Source of the DNA: JAUIIK01 sp963745675
GTDB taxonomy: Bacteria; Chloroflexota; Chloroflexia; Thermomicrobiales; CFX8
Direction: 5' to 3'
Assembly (NCBI GenBank): GCA_963745675.1
Contig: CAVUYM010000027.1
Location: 248,001-312,000 of the forward strand
Length of the DNA: 64,000 nucleotides
The notes under the pieces were generated by a model. The model was not told the origin of the DNA. It made no database searches and saw nothing but the letters and a program-made list of their open reading frames with translations. Both the position numbers and the translations under genes were made by a program. The first letter of the stretch is position 1. Each line of letters starts with the position of its first letter. Shown here in pieces: positions 17,681 through 27,064 of this stretch.

Positions 17681-20299
17681 ATGACTACAAAATGGGCATA
17701 CGCATTTTCAGAGGGTTCCGCCTCCGATGTCAAACTACTTGGCGGGAAAGGCGCAAATCTGGCAGAGATGACCAACATCGGACTGCCTGTGCCGCCAGGT
17801 TTCATCATCACGACAGAAGCATGCAACGCCTACCTGGAAGCTGGAGCGTTACCAGAGGGGCTTTGGGATCAAGTCCTCTCTCAGGTGGCAGATCTCGAAT
17901 CTTCGATGGACGAGCATTTCGGCTCCGAGACGAATCCGCTACTCGTGTCGGTCCGTTCGGGTGCTGCAGTCTCCATGCCCGGGATGATGGATACCATCTT
18001 GAATCTCGGACTAAATGATGAGTCGGCGAAAGGCCTGGCGAAGCTCGCTGACGAACGGTTTGCGTGGGACTGTTATCGACGTCTCATCCAGATGTTCTCG
18101 AGTGTCGTCCTTTCCATCGACGGTGAGCTTTTCGAAGATGAAATCGACGCGCTAAAACGTAAAATTCGAACGGTCAACGATCAGGACATACCGGCGGATG
18201 CGCTGCACGAACTTGTGGAAACCTACAAAGGGATCGTCAAGCGAGAAACGGGTGAAGACTTCCCGCAAGATCCCCTGGTGCAGCTCCGGCTTGCAGTCAT
18301 CGCCGTATTTGAATCGTGGAACACCCCGAGAGCTATCAACTACCGAAGGCAGCACAATATCGCCAACAACCTCGGGACTGGCGTCAATGTCCAAACCATG
18401 GTGTTTGGCAATATGGGCGAAAGTTCTGCAACCGGAGTGGCATTCAGTCGCAATCCGGCCACTGGCGAACCTGGCCTCTTTGGAGAATTTCTCACGAATG
18501 CGCAAGGCGAAGATGTTGTCGCGGGGGTCCGTACTCCAATTGAGATCGCACAGCTCTCAAGTATCCCTGGTTTTGAAGACGTTGCCAGCCAGTTCAGCGA
18601 GATCGTCGAACAGCTTGAACGCCACTACCGCGACATGCAGGACATCGAATTCACGATCCAGCGTGGAGAGCTATTTGTCCTGCAGACCAGAACAGGGAAG
18701 CGCACCGGCCAGTCCGCCGTCCGCATTGCCTGTGATCTTGTCGATTCCGGGCTTATCGAGCCTGCCGACGCCGTCAGACGCCTGGAACCGGATCAGCTAG
18801 ATCAGCTACTTCATCCGATGATTGATCCAAATTTCCAGCCCGAGGTTCTTACCGTCGGCCTTCCGGCAAGCCCTGGCGCGGCTGCAGGAGAAATCGTATT
18901 CGATGCAGACGAAGCAAAACGGCGCGGTGATCATGGAGATGCAGTGATCCTTGTCCGGCGCGAGACATCGCCCGACGACTTTCATGGCATGGTATCTGCC
19001 CGCGGCGTTCTCACAGCCCGCGGTGGCATGACTTCCCACGCCGCAGTCGTCGCCCGGGGCATGGGCAAACCTTGTGTAGCTGGAGCGGGCGAACTCGAAG
19101 TCGATCATGCGAACAAGACGATTTCAGTCAACGGTCGCACTTTGAATGCCGGCGACATCATAACGATCGATGGCGCGACTGGTCGAGTCATCCTGGGCGA
19201 AGCACCGATGGTCGAACCGCAGGTCGGCGGTGATGTCGAACGCATACTCTCCTGGGCGGACGACATCCGCCGGCTTGGAATTCGCGCCAACGCAGACAAT
19301 GGCCACGATGCCGAAGTGGCGCGCGACTTCGGCGCGGAAGGAATCGGACTCTGTCGTACCGAGCACATGTTTTTCGGCGACGACCGCTTAGAAGCCATCC
19401 GCAAGATGATCTTGGCCCAGAATGCCCGTGATCGGCGTGAAGCTCTTGAACCATTGCTGGAGATGCAACGTGAAGATTTCATCGCCATTTTTCGTGCGAT
19501 GGATGGCTTGCCTGTCACGATTCGCACACTCGATCCTCCACTGCACGAGTTCCTGCCTCACTCTGACGAGGAACTCCAGGAGTTTGCCACCGATATTGGA
19601 GTGGATATCGAAGCCGCTCGAAATCGGGTGGCGGCGCTCATTGAAACGAATCCAATGCTGGGTCATCGCGGCTGCCGTCTGGGAATCGCCTATCCAGAAA
19701 TAACCGAGATGCAAGCACGTGCCATCTTCGAAGCCGCCGTCGCTTGTCAGAAAGATGGTATCCACGTATTTCCTGAGGTCATGATTCCACTCGTTGCGGA
19801 CGTGCGGGAACTGCAACTTCAGCGAGAAACAGTGGACAAGATTGCAGCCGCTGTATTCACAGAGTCCAACGTCACCGTTCCCTACCACGTTGGGACGATG
19901 ATCGAGCTGCCTCGTGCGGCGCTCGTCGCAGACGAAATTGCAACCGAAGCCGAGTTCTTTTCCTTTGGAACGAACGACTTGACTCAAACCACTTACGGCT
20001 TGAGCCGTGACGATTCTGGGCGCTTCCTACCGATGTATGTGGAACGCAATATCTTCCCTGTTGATCCATTTGTGACGATTGACCGCAGCGGGGTCGGAGA
20101 ACTGATTGAGATCGCCGTTGAACGTGGCCGCCGCACGCGACCTGACCTCAAGCTGGGAATATGCGGCGAGCACGGGGGCGATCCTAACAGTGTCGAGTTT
20201 TGCCACAAAGCAGGACTCGACTACGTATCGTGTTCACCCTATCGCGTTCCGATAGCTCGACTGGCGGCCGCTCAAGCCGCGCTTGATTTTCCGGAATAA
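17681..20299 (+). CDS. ppdK: Pyruvate, phosphate dikinase
   Basis: An 872-residue PEP/pyruvate-interconverting enzyme of usual length, using ATP and phosphate. The N-terminal ATP-grasp domain begins LLGGKGANLAEMTNIGLPVP. The swivelling phosphohistidine domain has GGMTSHAAVVARGMG with the phosphorylated His453. The C-terminal TIM barrel binds PEP and pyruvate, with FGTNDLTQTTYG and the catalytic cysteine in CGEHGGDP (Cys828). The GAGAGGAAAAG ribosome site sits directly before the ATG. Intact, in contrast to many neighbours. Suggests reversible glycolysis/gluconeogenesis or pyrophosphate-linked metabolism. Followed by a perfect palindrome. Confidence 0.97.
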   Translation: MTTKWAYAFSEGSASDVKLLGGKGANLAEMTNIGLPVPPGFIITTEACNAYLEAGALPEGLWDQVLSQVADLESSMDEHFGSETNPLLVSVRSGAAVSMPGMMDTILNLGLNDESAKGLAKLADERFAWDCYRRLIQMFSSVVLSIDGELFEDEIDALKRKIRTVNDQDIPADALHELVETYKGIVKRETGEDFPQDPLVQLRLAVIAVFESWNTPRAINYRRQHNIANNLGTGVNVQTMVFGNMGESSATGVAFSRNPATGEPGLFGEFLTNAQGEDVVAGVRTPIEIAQLSSIPGFEDVASQFSEIVEQLERHYRDMQDIEFTIQRGELFVLQTRTGKRTGQSAVRIACDLVDSGLIEPADAVRRLEPDQLDQLLHPMIDPNFQPEVLTVGLPASPGAAAGEIVFDADEAKRRGDHGDAVILVRRETSPDDFHGMVSARGVLTARGGMTSHAAVVARGMGKPCVAGAGELEVDHANKTISVNGRTLNAGDIITIDGATGRVILGEAPMVEPQVGGDVERILSWADDIRRLGIRANADNGHDAEVARDFGAEGIGLCRTEHMFFGDDRLEAIRKMILAQNARDRREALEPLLEMQREDFIAIFRAMDGLPVTIRTLDPPLHEFLPHSDEELQEFATDIGVDIEAARNRVAALIETNPMLGHRGCRLGIAYPEITEMQARAIFEAAVACQKDGIHVFPEVMIPLVADVRELQLQRETVDKIAAAVFTESNVTVPYHVGTMIELPRAALVADEIATEAEFFSFGTNDLTQTTYGLSRDDSGRFLPMYVERNIFPVDPFVTIDRSGVGELIEIAVERGRRTRPDLKLGICGEHGGDPNSVEFCHKAGLDYVSCSPYRVPIARLAAAQAALDFPE

Positions 20300-20325
20300 G
20301 CGTCAGAATATCGTAGGCTCGACGC

Positions 20326-20355
20326 ACGCCCTAAGTGTACGTACACTTAGGGCGT
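20326..20355. repeat. Perfect 30-bp palindrome between ppdK and dgt
   Basis: ACGCCCTAAGTGTAC (20326-20340) is followed at once by its exact reverse complement (20341-20355), with no spacer. There is no T-run after it and a hairpin would need to open its centre, so it is a poor classical terminator. It lies 26 bases downstream of the ppdK stop and 28 bases before the likely dgt start. A dimeric-repressor operator or a protein-bound cruciform are alternatives. Confidence 0.85.
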
Positions 20356-20383
20356 GTGCAACTGCAACCCTGAGGACTGAACA

Positions 20384-21433
20384 CTGATCACAGTACGCGA
20401 GCAATACGAAGAGTTTCTTGAAGGCTGGCTCGTTGCCGCAGCTGCTCGTTCACAGTGCTCGCGACGCCGGATCTCGGAACAACCATCGCCTGTGCGGACG
20501 GCGTTTCAACGCGACCGGGATCGTATTGTCCACAGTCGTGCCTTTCGAAGACTGAAATCAAAAACTCAGGTATTCCTCCCACCATCTGGAGACCACGTTC
20601 GCACGCGCCTGACTCATACGATTGAGGTGACTCAAATCGCACGCACTATTTCGCGAGCATTGCGTTTGAACGAAGACCTGACCGAAGCTATTGGACTTGC
20701 CCACGACCTCGGCCACACGCCCTTTGGGCATGCAGGCGAACAAGCGTTGGCGAGCGTTTACCCGGGCTTTCGCCACAACGAACAGAGCTTGCGAGTCGTC
20801 GACTTTCTGGAAAAAGATGGCCATGGCCTCAACCTGACCAATGACACTCGTGACGGCATATTGCGCCACTCCAAACCCAACTCACATCTTGAAGGTGAAG
20901 TGACCGGACGTCCCGCGACGGCGGAGGGTCAGGTCGTAAAGATCGCCGACGGGATCTCCTATATCAGCCACGATCTGGACGATGCTCGAAACGCAGGCTT
21001 ACTCAAAGATCGCTTCTTGCCGGGATCAGTCGAGTCCGTTCTTGGCCAGCGGCACAGTCAACGCATCGACACGCTCGTACAGAGCGTCATCGATAATAGC
21101 CGCCCGCTCGTTCAACAAACTGTCGATGGCCGCCAGGTTATCGTGATGGGATCGGATGAGCTTCGGGCTGCCGACGAACTCCGGCGTTATCTCTTCGACG
21201 AATTGTATGAACCAATCAACAGGCTACCTTCAACTGGACATGCCAGAGAAATAGTCGTACGTTTGTTCGAGTACTATGCGAATCATCCAAATGCTATCGA
21301 TTCTGATGCAGCGAACGGCCTGCTCGAGTGCGACGCAGAGCGTGCGTCCGCAGATTTCGTTTCTGGTATGACCGACACATTTGCCCGACGGACCTACAAC
21401 GATCTGTTTGTCCCTCGTTTTGAGGAGATTTAG
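20384..21433 (+). CDS. dgt: Deoxyguanosinetriphosphate triphosphohydrolase-like protein (HD domain)
   Basis: HD-superfamily dNTPase that cleaves dNTP to nucleoside plus triphosphate. Metal ligands are visible in RTRLTHTIEV and GLAHDLGHTPFGHAGE. Conserved family residues (VREQYEEFL, then FQRDRDRIVHSRAFRRLKSKTQVF) extend upstream of the first ATG/GTG/TTG in frame (GTG 20492) back to about 20387, where an in-frame TGA at 20378-20380 blocks further extension. Between them the only plausible initiator is CTG at 20384, with GAGG eight bases upstream. So the gene uses a rare start or a base has been lost. Followed by dnaG after three bases, a common pairing. Confidence 0.9.
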   Translation: MITVREQYEEFLEGWLVAAAARSQCSRRRISEQPSPVRTAFQRDRDRIVHSRAFRRLKSKTQVFLPPSGDHVRTRLTHTIEVTQIARTISRALRLNEDLTEAIGLAHDLGHTPFGHAGEQALASVYPGFRHNEQSLRVVDFLEKDGHGLNLTNDTRDGILRHSKPNSHLEGEVTGRPATAEGQVVKIADGISYISHDLDDARNAGLLKDRFLPGSVESVLGQRHSQRIDTLVQSVIDNSRPLVQQTVDGRQVIVMGSDELRAADELRRYLFDELYEPINRLPSTGHAREIVVRLFEYYANHPNAIDSDAANGLLECDAERASADFVSGMTDTFARRTYNDLFVPRFEEI

Positions 21434-21436
21434 AAG

Positions 21437-23300
21437 ATGGCACAAGACAACGTTCAACGGGTCAGAGAACGCCTCGATATCGTCGATATTGTCGGCTCGA
21501 AAGTCGAACTACGTCGCGCCGGTCGAAACTTCAAAGGTCGCTGCCCGTTCCATCAGGAAAAGACACCATCTTTCGTCGTCTACCCCGATACTCAGGGGTA
21601 TCACTGCTTTGGTTGCCAGAAGAATGGCGATATTTTCTCGTTTCTGATGGACACCGAAAACTTGACCTTCCGCGACGCGTTGGAGCAACTGGCACAAAAA
21701 GCCGGAGTAACGCTGGAATCAAACCGCGCCGCGAATCCCGAAAAAGATGAACGTCGGCAACGACTCATCGAACTGCATGAACGGGCGGCTGCATTCTTCC
21801 AATCCGTTCTCTGGGATTCATCAACGGGCAAACCTGCTCGCGACTTGGTCGAGCGCCGCGGTATCGATCGTAGGACCGCAGAAATCTTCGGGCTCGGTTA
21901 CGCGCCCGACTCCTGGGACGCGATGAAAGTCCATCTTCAAACGCAGCTCAACGCCTCGGAAGACTTGCTCGTCGAGGCTGGCCTCTGTTCTCGGGCCGAT
22001 TCTGGCCGCGTCTACGATCGCTTCAGAAATCGCTTGATGTTCCCTATCCGCGATCGCAACGGCAAGTCGATTGCGTTCGGCGCCCGCGCTTTAGGGGATG
22101 AGATGCCGAAGTACCTCAACTCGCCGCAGACTCCGCTCTTCGACAAGAGCTCCACGCTTTACGCGCTCGATCGTGCCTTCGAGGAGATTCGCAAATCTCG
22201 CACCCTTGTCGTGGTTGAGGGCTACATGGACGCGATTGCGGCACACCAGTTCGGATTTGCCAATGCTGTCGCTTCCATGGGAACGGCTCTCACCGAATCA
22301 CAGGTGCATGCGATTAGAAATTATGTCGACAAAGTGTTCGTCGCTCTTGATTCTGACGCGGCCGGTCAACTCGCAACGATACGGGCAATCGACACCCTTC
22401 GCGAAGGCTTTGCGACTGAAGATGGGCTTTCGGTCGATCCACGCGGACTTATCAGGACCGAACATTCGATCAGTGCCGAAATTCAGGTCGTCATGCTCGA
22501 ACAAGGCAAAGATCCGGACGAACTTATTCGTACTGACCCGGCACTCTGGAGTTCCGCGCTGGATTCCGCGATACCACTCGTTGAGTACATCTTGAAGTCG
22601 CGTCTTAGCGATATCGAGAATTCGCCGGCGGCTAGAGCAGATGCGCTACGTTCGATTGCCGCTCCGGTATTGCGTGAAATACGCGATCCAATCGTCCAGG
22701 CAGAATATGTAGATATGACTTCTCGATTGCTCGGGTACAAGGAATCGATCGTGCGCCAATCATTGCGCGCTCCTCGGCAAACTCAATCCCGCACGACAAC
22801 TACAGGACCAGCAGCGACGATCGCGTCCGATCCCGAACGCACAGTCGTTTCCCTGCTCGTAAGCTACCCGCTTGGCTATGCTCTGCGTGCGGGAACCCTC
22901 GATCTACTCAATTCGGACATGTTTCGGGACGCGCGGAATCGGGAAGTATTTCAGGCGCTGAAGCAATACGAATTCGACTCCGCGCAGATCAATCGAAAAC
23001 CTCGATTCCGACCTGAAAGACTACGCTTTGCGACTGCAATCGATGGTGACGCTGCGCGATGATTTCAGTCCGGGGATGGCGAACAACGAGATCCTCCAAG
23101 CGGTCGATCGCCTGAATCACGCACGCTACAAAGAGATGGTCAGCCAGGCCCAGGCCGACATTCGAGAAGCGAGAGAATCTGGGGACACTGAACTCTTGCG
23201 CGACAGTATTGCAAAGATGTCCGAACTTGCAAGCGACAAATCAAAATTCGCTCCGAAAGTGAGCCCGTACTTCCACGATCTACGTTCGACGGCCAGTTGA
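21437..23300 (+). CDS. dnaG: DNA primase DnaG, one frameshift near the C-terminus
   Basis: Synthesises RNA primers at the replication fork. The CHC2 zinc-binding domain has Cys36, His39, Cys57 and Cys60 (CPFHQEKTPSF; HCFGC). The TOPRIM domain shows VVEGYMDAIAAHQFG and VALDSDAAGQ. The C-terminal helicase-interaction region breaks frame near 22996 in a run of A; the new frame continues (LKDYALRLQ, FSPGMANNEILQAVDRLNHARY) to a TGA at 23300. A homopolymer indel is the simplest cause. The ATG at 21437 is three bases after the dgt stop, with GAGGAG inside the end of dgt. The 3' end overlaps the convergent selA by 21 bases. Confidence 0.95.
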
Positions 23301-24671
23301 TCGACTGAGCACGTCCGTAATCGTTCGTACGAGGGCCTCATCCTGGTTTGGTAGCACCGTCCTTGCGTCAATAATCACCTTGTCGTTTTCAACACGCGCA
23401 AAGACGGCCTGGGGAGCAGTGCGAAGCATCATTGCCAGTTCATTCGCGGACTCGCCAGCTGGCAGTATCTCAACGCCAGCTGAAGGCTGTGTTTTTCCCG
23501 GTAGCGAGCCACCACCCGTGACCGAACGTGAATCGACGGCGCAGCAGCGATCCGAACCTATCTTGTCGAGCCAGTCACCGACTCGGCTTCTCAGCTGTTC
23601 CTGAGTGCGGGACATCATCCACCAGATTGGGATTTCACGATCTTGTTCGCCTCGAATATAGTGGCGCAGCGTTGCCGACAGTCCTTGCTGCACACTCTTG
23701 TCCGTCCGCACCGCGCGTGCCAGCGGGTGGTTGCGAATGAGCGACAGGCACTCTCGGGTTCCTAATATCAGTCCAGCTTGAGGACCACCCAGGAGTTTGT
23801 CGCCCGAGGCAGTAACTACGTCTACGCCGGCAGAGACACTTTCCCCTAGTGTCGGTTCGTGGGCAAGGCCGTAGTCCGTGGTTTCAACAAGACAGCCGCT
23901 GCCAACATCTTCAATCAATAGGATCCCACGCGAATGCGCAAGCTGCGCAAGCTCCTCTAACTGCGGCTTGTGGGTGAAACCGCTGATCTCAAAGTTGCTC
24001 GCATGCACGCTGAGAATTGCTGCTGTATCGTCTGTAATCGCCGAAGCATAGTCGTCGATGCTTGTGCGGTTCGTTGTTCCAACCTCAATGAGTTGCGCCC
24101 CACTCTGCCGCATCACGTCCGGTATCCTGAATCCGCCACCGATCTCAACGGCTTCGCCTCGCGAAATGATCACTTGTTTTCCGCTTGAGAGTGCGCTCAA
24201 TGTCAAAAGGATCGCCGCTGCGTTGTTGTTGACAGCAAGCGTCGATTCAGCGCCTGTTAGTACCCTGATGAGTTCTTCTACTTCTTCGCCCCGACCGCCC
24301 CGATTGGCCGTATCCAGACGTACCTCTAGCGGGACATAGTTTTGCGCAGCTTCGGCCATCGCTCGCGCAGTCGCATTCGACACCGGTGATCGGCCGAGAT
24401 TAGTGTGTACGATCACGCCGGTTCCGTTGATAACCGTCCGCACGTCTTCATCGCTTATTCTGGCAAGAGCGGTATCCAGGCGATTATCAAACAGGTCGAG
24501 ACTCTTGATGTCACCTCTGCTAATTTCATCCCGCGTCGCTGAAACGATCTGTCTGACTAACGCAATGAGATAGCCTTCCTCAACACTGCGATCAGACGTT
24601 GCCATCACGCGGCGAACGACAGCATCGACCGACGGTAAACGTCGCAGCGCATCGCGGGTTTGCTGATCCAT
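23280..24671 (-). CDS. selA: L-seryl-tRNA(Sec) selenium transferase
   Basis: PLP enzyme that converts Ser-tRNA(Sec) to Sec-tRNA(Sec) with selenophosphate. The PLP lysine lies in VVTASGDKLLGGPQAG, and the glycine-rich NTNLGRSPVS and VNNNAAA segments are typical. The ATG at 24671 (MDQQTRDALRRLPSVD) is chosen because AGGGA lies about ten bases upstream; a longer start at 24695 would add eight residues. Length of 463 residues fits the family. Its presence predicts that the organism makes selenoproteins, but no selB, selD or selC is visible here. Downstream of a tRNA-Pro terminator, convergent with dnaG. Intact. Confidence 0.93.
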   Translation of the reverse strand: MDQQTRDALRRLPSVDAVVRRVMATSDRSVEEGYLIALVRQIVSATRDEISRGDIKSLDLFDNRLDTALARISDEDVRTVINGTGVIVHTNLGRSPVSNATARAMAEAAQNYVPLEVRLDTANRGGRGEEVEELIRVLTGAESTLAVNNNAAAILLTLSALSSGKQVIISRGEAVEIGGGFRIPDVMRQSGAQLIEVGTTNRTSIDDYASAITDDTAAILSVHASNFEISGFTHKPQLEELAQLAHSRGILLIEDVGSGCLVETTDYGLAHEPTLGESVSAGVDVVTASGDKLLGGPQAGLILGTRECLSLIRNHPLARAVRTDKSVQQGLSATLRHYIRGEQDREIPIWWMMSRTQEQLRSRVGDWLDKIGSDRCCAVDSRSVTGGGSLPGKTQPSAGVEILPAGESANELAMMLRTAPQAVFARVENDKVIIDARTVLPNQDEALVRTITDVLSRSTGRRT

Positions 24672-24710
24672 ATTGTTCTGATCCCTGCTTCGCATAGCTT
24701 TAGCAATAGG

Positions 24711-24743
24711 AAAAGCCGAGAACCCAATTGTCGGGATCTCGGC
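24711..24743 (-). terminator. Rho-independent terminator of tRNA-Pro
   Basis: On the minus strand the arms AGCCGAGA and TCTCGGCT (24736-24743 and 24714-24721) form a perfect 8-bp stem followed by a short T-run. It separates tRNA-Pro from selA, so selA needs read-through or its own promoter within about 40 bases. Confidence 0.8.
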
Positions 24744-24751
24744 TCATTGCT

Positions 24752-24826
<75 letters not shown>

Positions 24827-24837
24827 TCGACGCCTCG

Positions 24838-24866
24838 AGTATAGCACTGTCCCTGACGATTGTGAA
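24838..24866 (-). promoter_or_regulatory. Promoter of tRNA-Pro
   Basis: On the minus strand TTCACA and TATACT are 17 bases apart, and the -10 box ends 11 bases before the tRNA. Confidence 0.6.
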
Positions 24867-24917
24867 CCGATGCCATAACGGCCCGAAATTGCCCGTCAGC
24901 ATGTATGATTCTGATTG

Positions 24918-24990
24918 GCCCGCGTAGCTCAGGGGACAGAGCAGGGGCGTCCTAAGCCTCGTGTCGGGGGTTCGAATCCCTCCGTGGGCG
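24918..24990 (+). tRNA. tRNA-Arg (anticodon CCT)
   Basis: A 73-base cloverleaf, divergent from tRNA-Pro. Acceptor arms GCCCGCG and CGTGGGC pair with one G-T. The anticodon loop GTCCTAA gives CCT (arginine, codon AGG). The T-arm is GGGGGTTCGAATCCCTC. CCA is not encoded. A TATGAT -10 box lies at 24904-24909. Confidence 0.93.
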
Positions 24991-25031
24991 CTGAAATTAT
25001 TTTTCCTCCAGCCTCCGAAAGGAGATCGGGT

Positions 25032-25589
25032 GTGATTGACGTCCGTATCCATGTTCAGGGAGTTGACCACCCTGAATCAATTACAACCTACATCGAAGAC
25101 CGCATCGAGAGACTTGAACGTTTCAACGAAAAAGTCACGAGCGCAAACTTCGAGCTTCGCGCTGCTCATCATCGCAGTGGAGGAGATCAGTGGGTTGCGC
25201 AATTCACCGTTTCGACCCCGGGAAGGATTCTTCGTTCCGAGATGCGCGATCGCGATCAGCGCCACGCTGTCGACGTCGCTGTTGAAAAGATGCGAAAACA
25301 GGTACGGCGGTTCCATTCTCGCAAAATTCGACGAACCCGCCGCGATGCGGTCAATCTGGGACAGCTCGCAGCAGATCACGTTCAAGAGCTTGAACAAAAT
25401 GAGTTCGAGCCGCAGCCACTGGTGAAAACAAAGCGATTCGAATTCCTACCTATGGATGTCGAAGAAGCCATTGACCAGATGGAATTGTTGGAGCATGACT
25501 TCTTTGTATTCCGCCACCGCGATTCCGGTGATACACAGGTCGTTTATCGGCGCAACGACGGGGCATACGGGCTGATTGAGCCCAGCTAG
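25032..25589 (+). CDS. hpf: Ribosome hibernation-promoting factor, long form
   Basis: A 185-residue protein with two parts: an N-terminal S30AE domain (about 1-100, VRIHVQGVDH, then ITTYIEDRIERLERF) that binds the 30S decoding site, and a C-terminal domain (about 130-185, FEFLPMDVEEAIDQMELLEHDFFVF) that drives 100S dimer formation in long-form HPF. The GTG start at 25032 follows AGGAG at normal distance. It begins about 40 bases after tRNA-Arg and may be transcribed with it. Intact. Confidence 0.93.
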   Translation: MIDVRIHVQGVDHPESITTYIEDRIERLERFNEKVTSANFELRAAHHRSGGDQWVAQFTVSTPGRILRSEMRDRDQRHAVDVAVEKMRKQVRRFHSRKIRRTRRDAVNLGQLAADHVQELEQNEFEPQPLVKTKRFEFLPMDVEEAIDQMELLEHDFFVFRHRDSGDTQVVYRRNDGAYGLIEPS

Positions 25590-25604
25590 CCGTCTCCAGT
25601 AACG

Positions 25605-25655
25605 CGGGAATATATGCCTGCTTTATAACGTTGTTGACTCAGGCCTGCATTCCCG
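25605..25655 (+). other. Two-part stem-loop between hpf and the GT4 gene
   Basis: CGGGAAT (25605-25611) pairs with ATTCCCG (25649-25655), and inside it GCCTG (25616-25620) pairs with CAGGC (25640-25644), with a symmetric 4x4 internal loop and a 19-base apical loop. No T-run follows. It may end the hpf transcript or lie in the leader of the next gene. Confidence 0.5.
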
Positions 25656-25706
25656 GCGCAGGCGTCGCCGTGTGCTGGTGTCTGAATGATGTAGGGAATC
25701 ATCAAA

Positions 25707-27036
25707 GTGGTATCTGTTGCTTCAAGGCCCACTGCGCAGCTTACTGCGCTCTCGGGAATAACCCGAGTTGCCATGGTATCCGTGCACACCTCTCCGCTTA
25801 GTGCACTCGGAGGACCGGATGCCGGCGGTCTTACCGTTTACGTCTTGTCCCTCGCTGAACAGCTGGCTGCGAACCGGTATCAATGTCGATATCTTCACGC
25901 GCAGATTTGACACTTCAACGCCAGATGTCGTTGAACTTTCTCCTGGGATCAACGTGATTACCCTCACAGCCGGACCTCCGGAGAAATTACCGAAAGACGA
26001 TCTCTACTGCCTGTTGCCGGATTTCGCGAGCGAAATGGCAATGTATGCATTGGAATCCGGACATCGCTACGACATCATACATACTCATTATTGGCTTTCT
26101 GGCTGGGTTGGTCGCATTCTGAAGCGCTATTGGGATGTACCTGTCATCCACATGTATCACACCCTCGCCCACATGAAGAACGATGCGACGCCCGACAATC
26201 CGATCGAATCCCCACTTCGCCTCCGAGTCGAACGCGAGCTCATCGGAGCAGTTGATCAGATCGTCGCTCCCAATCCAGATGAGCGTGCCGATCTGGTCTG
26301 GACTATGGGAGCAAAGGATTGCCAGGTTTGTACGCTGCCTCCTGGGATCGACCTCGAAAAGTTTCAGCCAACGAATGCATCAAATGCGAGAGCACGGTTC
26401 GGACTACCCGATGCGCCGCTCGTATTGTTCGTTGGCCGGATCGACCCGATCAAAGATGTAGACACCTTGTTGGCTGCCATGGCCGATCTCATTGCGCGGC
26501 TAGTCAGGAACCAGAGAAACCCTATCTCGCGATCGTCGGCGGCGAACTCGATGCCAACGGCAGAACCAATCGGCCCATCTTGCGAGCGTCGTCGAGAAAT
26601 CCGCACGTCTGGGCATCGCAGATCAGATGATCTATCTTGGCTCTCGCCCGCAGTCTGAACTTGCCAGCCCTCTACGGCGCATCTACCGTCGTTGCAGTCT
26701 CGTCCCGCTACGAGTCCTTCGGTCTTGTCGCCGTCGAAGCGATGGCTTGCGGTACGCCTGTCGTTGCAACCCGCGTCGGCGGTATGCGCTTCACCGTTGA
26801 AGAAAATGTTAGCGGGCTACTCGTTCCACCGGCCGATCCGGTGGCGATGTCGGATGCACTTACACCAGATCATCTCAGATCGGGATTTTCGGGCGAGTCT
26901 CCAGGTCGGAGCGCGCCAGGCTGCGATCCGGTTTTCCTGGCATACCGTGGGCGCGGCGATGCAGCGAATGTACGAGCGTCTCGCCTCAGGAGACACGACT
27001 GAATCGCCCTGCTACGGTACGATCTACGCGTCTTAA
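25707..27036 (+). CDS. GT4-family glycosyltransferase (MshA/sucrose synthase-like), multiple frameshifts
   Basis: A GT-B glycosyltransferase. Recognisable segments in order: RVAMVSVHTSPLSALGGPDAG with GGLTVYV, IIHTHYWLSGWVGRILKR, CQVCTLPPGIDLEKFQP, LVLFVGRIDPIKDVDTLLAAM, and the nucleotide-sugar site SRYESFGLVAVEAMACGTPV with VVATRVGGM. The last part (IISDRDFRASLQVGARQAA) is in another frame ending at 27036. Breaks lie near 25880, 26500, 26660 and 26870. The pattern is that of MshA-like enzymes that add a sugar to inositol phosphate or make sucrose phosphate; the acceptor cannot be decided here. The start is a GTG; an internal ATG at 25773 is possible. Confidence 0.82.
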
Positions 27037-27064
27037 TTCGCTCAACCGAGGGTGCCATAGCTAC

